Shown piece after piece: positions 33,014-37,904 of a stretch of 37,904 nucleotides of DNA. The DNA is from Sediminimonas qiaohouensis DSM 21189 (GTDB taxonomy: Bacteria; Pseudomonadota; Alphaproteobacteria; Rhodobacterales; Rhodobacteraceae), in assembly GCF_000423645.1 (NCBI RefSeq), contig NZ_AUIJ01000028.1, forward strand, positions 1-37,904, read 5' to 3'. The position numbers were made by a program, and so were the translations under genes. Under the pieces are notes generated by a model. It was not told the origin of the DNA and searched no databases. It saw only the letters and a list, made by a program, of their open reading frames with translations. Position 1 is the stretch's first letter; every line of letters starts with the position of its first letter.

Positions 33014-34144
33014 TTAGCCCGCTGCAGTGTTCCGGATACTGAAGATCATATCTAGGATGAGCGAGGCAGGGTCAAGGTTCACGGCCCGGCCATGGGCGAT
33101 GCGTGCACCCAGAGATTGTGCCAGATCGGCCCACATTCGGGCGCGGCGGGGGTCCGGGGCCAGCCGGGCGATCAGCGCGGCCTCGCCCGGGGCGGCCTCG
33201 ACGGTGGGCGGCGCGCCGATGGCGCCGAAGCGCGCCATGCGGGTTAAAAAGAGGTCATTGAGGGCGATCAGCATGTCCAGCCGCGCCTCGGCCCCGCGTG
33301 CGGCGCCTGCTTCGGCCAGTTTCAGGGCACGTTGGCGGTCAAGCTGTGGCAGGTCGGAATAGAGTGCGACCATTTCGCCATAGCGGCGCACTCCGTCCAT
33401 CGCCGTGAGGCGCAGCGCGGCGCCGACCGATCCGCCGGCCAGTTCGGCCAGTGCCTCGGGGGTGGTGTCGCCCTCGCCGGTCGCGCCGGCCTGTTGCAGG
33501 GCGCGCGACATGTCTCGCGGCGATAGCGGCGACAGGCGCAATTCGCGGCAGCGCGAGCGGATCGTCGGCAACAGGCGCGAGGGTTGGTGGCTGATCAGCA
33601 GGAGCGTGGTGTTGGCGGGCGGCTCTTCCAGCAGCTTGAGCAGCGCGTTCGCGGCGCTGGTGGTCATCTCGTCGGCGCAGTCAACGATCACGACCCGGCG
33701 CCCGGCGTCGGCTGCCGAGAGCGAGAAGAACGATTTTACGCGCCGTACTTCGTCAACGGTGATTTGCTGTTTCAGGCGCTTGGCCTTTTCGTCATAGGGC
33801 CGGCGCAACAGAAACAGCCCCGGATCCGACAGGGCCGCAACCCGGTGCGCGACGGGGTGGTCCGGATCGATGGTCAGCGTATCGGGCGGCGCCTCGGCCC
33901 CGAAAAGTCCGGCACCCTGTTGCGGGGGATGGGCGAGCAGGAAGCGCGCGATGGACCATGCCAGCGTGGCCTTGCCCACCCCGGCGGGCCCGGTGATCAG
34001 CCAGCCGTGGTGCAACCGCCCCGCGCCGTAGGCCGCGAGAAATGCGTTTTCGGCAGTGTCCTGCCCGAAGAGGTGCGGCGTCATTCGGGGGTGCGGGGCG
34101 CCTTCGATCCGGTCCGGCTCTGGCAGTTGAGCGGTGTCATCCAT
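33014..34144 (-). CDS. holB: DNA polymerase III subunit delta'
   Basis: This is the clamp-loader subunit delta', 376 residues from the ATG at 34144. The P-loop GPAGVGKAT is at about residues 52-60. The AAA+ sensor region includes VVIVDCADEMTTSAANALLKLLEEPP and TIRSRCRELRL, the SRC motif. An upstream in-frame start at 34189 would add 15 residues inside tmk and is not favoured. The gene overlaps the end of tmk by eight bases. The C-terminal part is Ala/Arg-rich as in alphaproteobacterial forms. Confidence 0.94.
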   Translation of the reverse strand: MDDTAQLPEPDRIEGAPHPRMTPHLFGQDTAENAFLAAYGAGRLHHGWLITGPAGVGKATLAWSIARFLLAHPPQQGAGLFGAEAPPDTLTIDPDHPVAHRVAALSDPGLFLLRRPYDEKAKRLKQQITVDEVRRVKSFFSLSAADAGRRVVIVDCADEMTTSAANALLKLLEEPPANTTLLLISHQPSRLLPTIRSRCRELRLSPLSPRDMSRALQQAGATGEGDTTPEALAELAGGSVGAALRLTAMDGVRRYGEMVALYSDLPQLDRQRALKLAEAGAARGAEARLDMLIALNDLFLTRMARFGAIGAPPTVEAAPGEAALIARLAPDPRRARMWADLAQSLGARIAHGRAVNLDPASLILDMIFSIRNTAAG

Positions 34145-34766
34145 GCAGGCGCGCCTCGACAGTCGTCTGGATCTGGGCCGCGACGTCATCGATGGGGCGG
34201 TCGCCGTCGATCACGGTGATGCGGTCCGGGAAGGCCTCGGCAAGGGTCAGGAACCCCTTGCGCATCCGTGTCTGCAAATCCTCGCCAAAGGTTTCAAAGC
34301 GTTCCTCGGCGCCTTGCCGCGAGAGGGCCCGCGACAGCCCGGTTTCCGGGATCATGTCGATCAGGAGCGTCATGTCCGGCTCGCGCCCGATCATCAGGGT
34401 ATGCAGCCGGTCCACCAGGCCGCGCAAGTCTTCGCCGCGCAGGCCCTGGTACATGCGGGTCGAGTCGGCGAAGCGATCGCAGATGACCACCTTGCCAGCG
34501 GCCAGCGCCGGTTCGATCGTGCGCTCAAGGTGATCGCGCCGCGCGGCGGTGAACAGCAATATCTCGGTATGCGGGGACCATCGGTCGGTCGCGCCCTCCA
34601 GAACAAGCTTGCGGATTTCCTCGGCGCCGGGGGAGCCACCGGGCTCGCGCGTCAGCACAACCTCGTAGCCTTGGTTGCGCAAGTGGTCGGCCAGCTTGCG
34701 GGCTTGGGTGGATTTGCCCGACCCGTCGATTCCCTCGAAACTGATGAACCATCCCCGCGTGGTCAC
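34137..34766 (-). CDS. tmk: Thymidylate kinase
   Basis: This enzyme phosphorylates dTMP to dTDP, essential for DNA synthesis. The 209-residue protein has the P-loop EGIDGSGKST at about residues 11-20, TREPGG near residue 40, and the DRFADST motif near 95. The LID region is SRQGAEERFE. The start is a GTG at 34766 that overlaps the stop of the carboxypeptidase gene (GTGA), and the end overlaps holB. Such overlaps mark a tightly coupled operon. The sequence is complete. Confidence 0.96.
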   Translation of the reverse strand: MTTRGWFISFEGIDGSGKSTQARKLADHLRNQGYEVVLTREPGGSPGAEEIRKLVLEGATDRWSPHTEILLFTAARRDHLERTIEPALAAGKVVICDRFADSTRMYQGLRGEDLRGLVDRLHTLMIGREPDMTLLIDMIPETGLSRALSRQGAEERFETFGEDLQTRMRKGFLTLAEAFPDRITVIDGDRPIDDVAAQIQTTVEARLHG

Positions 34767-35932
34767 AATGCGCCCTCGGGCCCCTTGTTCAACCGGTCCA
34801 GCAGCAAGATCGCCACTGTCGCGATCCGCGACAGGAACCCGCCGCGCGGAACGCTGCGATCCGCCACGAGGGGGACGCGGATTTCGTCCAGCTCTTCTGG
34901 CTTGAGCACCAGTTCGGCCAGGGTGTCGCCTTGTTGCACCGGGGCGGATACCGGCCCGCGATAGACAACTTCGCCCTCAATCTCGTCGCCCGCGAACACC
35001 GGCAAGAGGGCACTGATGTCCTCGGCCGGGACCAGGCCGACATCGGGCTCTGCGCCCATCCAAACCTCGGCGCGGGCGATCTCCTGCCCCGCCTTGGCCA
35101 CCTCGCGCTGCGCGAACTGCCGGAACGCCCAATTCACGATGCCGCGCGATTCCGCCGCGCGGGCCTGGGCACTGGGCAAGCCCGAGATCGCAAAGATCAC
35201 GCGCCGATCGCCTTGCTTGGCCGAGCCGACAAGGCCATATCCCGCCTCTTCGGTATGCCCGGTCTTTAGCCCATCCGCGCCGATCCCCAGGCCCAGAAGG
35301 GGGTTGCGGTTGCGCGTGTTGCTGGGTGCGCGGCCGTCGAATTCGAACTCCTGTTCCTTGAATAGCGGGTAGAAGTTAGGGAAATCGGTAATGATCCGGT
35401 TCGCCAAGAGGGCCAGGTCCCGCACGCTCATGCGGTGGCCGGCCTGCGGCCAGCCGTTGGAATTCATGAAGGTCGAGTTTGTCATCCCCATCTGTTGCGC
35501 CCTCTGGGTCATGTAGCGCGCGAACCCTGCCTCGGTTCCGTCGGGCGACAGGGCCTCGGCGAGGACAACGCAGGCGTCGTTGCCCGATAGCACGATGATG
35601 CCCCGCAACAGGTCTTCGACCCGTACGTTGTCGGTGGTGTCCAGGAACATGGTCGAGCCGCCGTAACTCATGGCATGGCGCGACACCGGTAGCTTCTCGT
35701 TCAACGACAGGCGCCCGTCGCGGATCGCCTCGAACGTCACGTAGAGCGTCATGAGCTTTGACATGGACGCCGGCGGGATCGGCTTGTCAGCTTCCTTGGA
35801 TAGCAAGACGGTGCCACTGGTTTGATCCACTATGTAGGCGGCCCCGGCTTTTGTCTCGAACGCCGCCGCTGGTGCCGATAGCATCCAGAGCGCAGCTAGT
35901 GTCGAAACCGCAACGCCGAAGAAACGTGTCAT
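34763..35932 (-). CDS. D-alanyl-D-alanine carboxypeptidase (PBP5/6 type, DacC-like)
   Basis: This 389-residue low-molecular-weight penicillin-binding protein trims the terminal D-Ala from peptidoglycan stem peptides. A signal peptide ends near AAAF (about residue 24). The catalytic SxxK is S56-M-S-K59, the SGN triad lies at 116-118 and KTG at 223-225. The C-terminal beta domain and a final helix (about residues 365-383, ATVAILLLDRL) fit membrane anchoring. All active-site residues are intact. It follows the SPOR lipoprotein gene by 23 bases and overlaps tmk. Confidence 0.94.
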   Translation of the reverse strand: MTRFFGVAVSTLAALWMLSAPAAAFETKAGAAYIVDQTSGTVLLSKEADKPIPPASMSKLMTLYVTFEAIRDGRLSLNEKLPVSRHAMSYGGSTMFLDTTDNVRVEDLLRGIIVLSGNDACVVLAEALSPDGTEAGFARYMTQRAQQMGMTNSTFMNSNGWPQAGHRMSVRDLALLANRIITDFPNFYPLFKEQEFEFDGRAPSNTRNRNPLLGLGIGADGLKTGHTEEAGYGLVGSAKQGDRRVIFAISGLPSAQARAAESRGIVNWAFRQFAQREVAKAGQEIARAEVWMGAEPDVGLVPAEDISALLPVFAGDEIEGEVVYRGPVSAPVQQGDTLAELVLKPEELDEIRVPLVADRSVPRGGFLSRIATVAILLLDRLNKGPEGAL

Positions 35933-35955
35933 CGGATACTCCTGTCTTTACCGAT

Positions 35956-36837
35956 TCAGTTGGTCACGGCGTATGCGTCGCCGAACCCTTCTTTGCGGAT
36001 TGCCTCAAGCAGCGCGCGCCGCTCCTTCGACGTGGCGGCGGGGCCGACGATGACGCGCCAGAACGGCTTGCCGCTGGCGCTTTGCTTCTTGACCGTGGGG
36101 ATCATGCCGGCGCTGCGCATCCGCTCGGCGGTGCGGCGGGCGTTGTCCTCGACGCTGAAGATGCCGATCTGGATGAACGGCTTGTTCAGCGATGAGGTCT
36201 GCGGCTTGGGCGCCGGGGAGGATGCGGCGGCCTGCTCGGTTTCAGCCTCGGCCGAAGCCTCGGCATCGACCGCGGCAGGGGCCAATGTGGTTTGCTCCAC
36301 GCCGTCCGGGGCCGCGGAGTCCATGTTCGCATCGGGGGCCGCCTCGGCCTGTTCCTCGGCAACTTCCTCGCGGCGCAGGGCGGTCACGTTCAACTCGGCC
36401 GGTTGCCCCGCCAGCATGCCCAGGGCCGCCGCCGCATCCGACGACACCTGCAGGCGCGGACCGGGGTTTGCGCGTTCGCGGCGGAACAGCGCCCCGATCA
36501 CGAACTTGCCATCCGATGGCTTGCGTATGATCACGCGCTCGGGGCTTTTGACATCGGGATGCGCGACCCAAACGCCGCCCAGCGATGGACGCCCGTCCCA
36601 CAACCCCTCTTCGGTGACCTGGAACACCTCCGGCGCCTCGACATCCCGCTCGATCAGTTTGACCGATTGTTGTCCCGCTTGCGCTGCCTCAGTCGTCTTT
36701 TCGCCATTGCCGCCGAACAGTGTTGTAAGGCCGCCGGCGCCCTCTTCGCACCCGGCAAGCGCCAATGCCATGATGGGAAGAACTATCCACCGTCCCGTAC
36801 TGCGTGCCGTTATCCGTGCCCGTTGATCCACCCTCAT
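35956..36837 (-). CDS. SPOR-domain lipoprotein, possible degenerate RlpA
   Basis: This 293-residue protein has a lipobox LAGC with the lipid-attachment cysteine at about residue 30. A Gly/Thr-rich linker and a middle domain (about residues 75-150) follow, then an Ala/Glu-rich linker and a C-terminal SPOR domain (about residues 215-290, beginning FIQIGIFSVEDNARRTAERM). SPOR domains bind glycan strands lacking peptides at division sites. The middle domain looks like a diverged double-psi beta-barrel of RlpA, with VAHP and SSDAAAALGM in matching places. The DRGPF-like segment of RlpA is not recognisable. It heads the dac-tmk-holB-tatD cluster. No enzymatic role is claimed. Confidence 0.82.
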   Translation of the reverse strand: MRVDQRARITARSTGRWIVLPIMALALAGCEEGAGGLTTLFGGNGEKTTEAAQAGQQSVKLIERDVEAPEVFQVTEEGLWDGRPSLGGVWVAHPDVKSPERVIIRKPSDGKFVIGALFRRERANPGPRLQVSSDAAAALGMLAGQPAELNVTALRREEVAEEQAEAAPDANMDSAAPDGVEQTTLAPAAVDAEASAEAETEQAAASSPAPKPQTSSLNKPFIQIGIFSVEDNARRTAERMRSAGMIPTVKKQSASGKPFWRVIVGPAATSKERRALLEAIRKEGFGDAYAVTN

Positions 36838-36894
36838 GACTTGCCCCTTGCCTCTCGCGGATTTGGCGGCTTTCTACCGTCACCTTATGGCGCG

Positions 36895-36935
36895 GCATGC
36901 CTGTTTGTCGCGCAGTGTAGCGACAAGGGACATGC
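36895..36935. other. Hairpin in the SPOR gene leader region
   Basis: TTGTCGC (36905-36911) pairs with GCGACAA (36920-36926) around an 8-base loop. An outer GCATG/CATGC pair (36895-36899, 36931-36935) can extend it. It lies about 60 bases before the SPOR lipoprotein start and may belong to its leader or be an operator. No T-run follows. Confidence 0.3.
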
Positions 36936-37035
36936 AAGAAAAGTCTGAGGCGGCGCGTCGGCGAAAATTCCCTTTGCGAGGTGAGCAGCTTGTGCTTCCA
37001 GAATCGCGCGCCACCGTTTATGCGACCTTGCAGTC

Positions 37036-37125
37036 GGAGGAGTGGCAGAGTGGTCGATTGCACCGGTCTTGAAAACCGGCGTGCGTGAAAGCGTACCGTG
37101 GGTTCGAATCCCACCTCCTCCGCCA
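37036..37125 (+). tRNA. tRNA-Ser (anticodon UGA)
   Basis: The 90-base gene folds as a class II tRNA. The acceptor stem GGAGGAG (37036-37042) pairs with CTCCTCC (37115-37121), then discriminator G and an encoded CCA (37123-37125). The anticodon loop CTTGAAA between CCGGT and ACCGG gives TGA. The T-arm has GGTTCGAATC. The long variable arm is GTGCGTGAAAGCGTAC. It is a likely integration site because an integrase gene starts 153 bases downstream. Confidence 0.97.
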
Positions 37126-37216
37126 GATCACGCTGCATTGATTTCAGATAAGTCATTGTAATTAAAAGTGAATTTGAAGTCGGGGCGGCTGCATCCATTC
37201 TGATTTCGCCGCTTTT

Positions 37217-37247
37217 GCTATACAAAAAGCTATACAGATTGCTATAC
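37217..37247 (+). repeat. Three GCTATAC heptamers at exact 12-base spacing
   Basis: GCTATAC occurs at 37217-37223, 37229-37235 and 37241-37247, each start 12 bases after the last, with differing spacer bases. The third copy runs into TATACT, a good -10-like hexamer, 31 bases before the integrase ATG. The array could be an operator or integrase/excisionase arm-binding sites. Bases 37126-37216 show nothing else. Confidence 0.75.
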
Positions 37248-37278
37248 TCTCCTCCGCAAGCGAGAGGGGAGTCTGGAT

Positions 37279-37904
37279 ATGGCCATCAAGAAGCGCGGCA
37301 AGACGTTGTCGCTGTATAGGCGTGTCCCAAAACGGTATGCGTCGATTGAACCGCGCAAGTTCATATGGCTGGCTCTCCATACCGACAGCCCATCAACAGC
37401 CGAACGCAAGGCCGGGCCGGCCTGGGATGCGCTCATAGCGGCATGGGAAGCCAAGCTTGCTGGCGATACCTCGGATGCCGAACAAGGCTTCGCTGCGGCG
37501 CGTGAGTTGGCGGCAGCGCGAGGTTTCCGATATCTGCGTGCAGATCAAGTAGCCAAGCTTCCCAGGGATGAACTGCTAGATCGGATCGCGGCTGTCGGCG
37601 GCACCGACACCGAACCAGACGTTCGTGATGCCGAGGCGCTGTTGGGGGCCTCACCAGAGCCGCAGATAACCGTCAGTCGTGCGCTTGAATTGTATTGGGG
37701 ACTTACAGCCGATCAACTGCGCGGCAAGAACAACGATCAAGTGCGCCGCTGGAAGAACCCGAGAATCAAGGCGATCAACAATTTCGTCGCTGTGGTCGGC
37801 GACAAGGCGCTCGCCGATATCACCGGTGACGACATGCTGGACTTTCGCGGATGGTGGTTGGAAAAGATCGAAGCTCAAGGCCTCTCGCCGAACTCGGCAA
37901 ACAA
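37279..37904 (+). CDS. Tyrosine-type site-specific integrase, N-terminal part (runs off the window)
   Basis: An open frame of about 208 codons starts at 37279 with AGGGGAG eight bases upstream and continues past the window end without a stop. The N-terminus (LYRRVPKRYASIEPRKFIWL then ALHTDSPSTAERKAG) matches the DUF6538 domain common at the start of phage/island integrases. The region after about residue 140 (ITVSRALELYWG, FVAVVGDKALADITGDDMLDFRGWW) is a SAM-like core-binding domain. The catalytic domain with R-H-R-Y would lie beyond the window. Its place just after tRNA-Ser fits an integrase of an element inserted in that tRNA. Confidence 0.88.
   Translation, partial: MAIKKRGKTLSLYRRVPKRYASIEPRKFIWLALHTDSPSTAERKAGPAWDALIAAWEAKLAGDTSDAEQGFAAARELAAARGFRYLRADQVAKLPRDELLDRIAAVGGTDTEPDVRDAEALLGASPEPQITVSRALELYWGLTADQLRGKNNDQVRRWKNPRIKAINNFVAVVGDKALADITGDDMLDFRGWWLEKIEAQGLSPNSAN

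Noticed and set aside
37162-37380. Short minus-strand frames after the tRNA
   Set aside because: They overlap the heptamer array and the integrase start and show no ribosome site or family resemblance.
1-37904. CRISPR array, rRNA genes, insertion sequences or a riboswitch
   Set aside because: No regularly spaced long repeats, rRNA-like sequence, transposase or known aptamer pattern was recognised. The three heptamers at 37217-37247 are far too short for CRISPR.

Overview
The window is about 38 kb of GC-rich chromosomal DNA from an alphaproteobacterium. It is most likely a Rhodobacteraceae (Roseobacter-group) member. The evidence is the arrangement of the C-P lyase genes, the TRAP transporter next to an oxoprolinase locus, the SPOR/dac/tmk/holB/tatD housekeeping cluster, and two copies of a short intergenic element that I associate with this family. 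No species can be named from sequence alone.

Region 1 (about 1-12,800) is a full phosphonate use locus. On the minus strand phnG-H-I-J-K-L-N form one tightly overlapping C-P lyase operon, and phnM sits beyond it with its own promoter region. A DUF1045 gene (2H phosphoesterase fold) lies on the plus strand between phnM and phnN. The GntR/HutC regulator phnF is divergent from phnG across an AT-rich operator. A second minus-strand operon, phnC-D-E2-E1, encodes the uptake ABC transporter and ends in a hexapeptide acyltransferase. Pho-box-like sites lie before phnC and between phnM and DUF1045, so both phosphate starvation (PhoB) and PhnF probably control the locus. Neither a GNAT-type phnO nor an operon-borne phnP is present.

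Region 2 (about 12,800-17,540) holds an RND efflux pump with its membrane fusion protein on the minus strand, then a 459-base non-coding stretch with an operator-like palindrome and a strong GC hairpin.

Region 3 (about 17,540-25,900) looks like a catabolic unit for a small cyclic or D-configured amino acid. It has a DadA-like flavin oxidoreductase, a MarR-like regulator, and a plus-strand operon of TRAP transporter genes (dctP, dctQ, dctM), a bile-acid-symporter-like permease and the three 5-oxoprolinase genes pxpB, pxpC and pxpA. The combination suggests that a lactam amino acid is imported and hydrolysed.

Region 4 (about 25,960-31,290) is an exporter unit on the minus strand: an AEC-family permease, an ABC ATPase, a tandem-FtsX permease and a HlyD-like adaptor.

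Region 5 (about 31,390-36,840) is a minus-strand housekeeping cluster read as SPOR lipoprotein, D-Ala-D-Ala carboxypeptidase, tmk, holB, tatD and a PhnP-family metallo-hydrolase.

Region 6 (about 37,000-end) is a tRNA-Ser(UGA) followed by a tyrosine integrase that runs off the window. This marks the probable left edge of an integrated element. Three GCTATAC heptamers exactly 12 bases apart sit just before the integrase.
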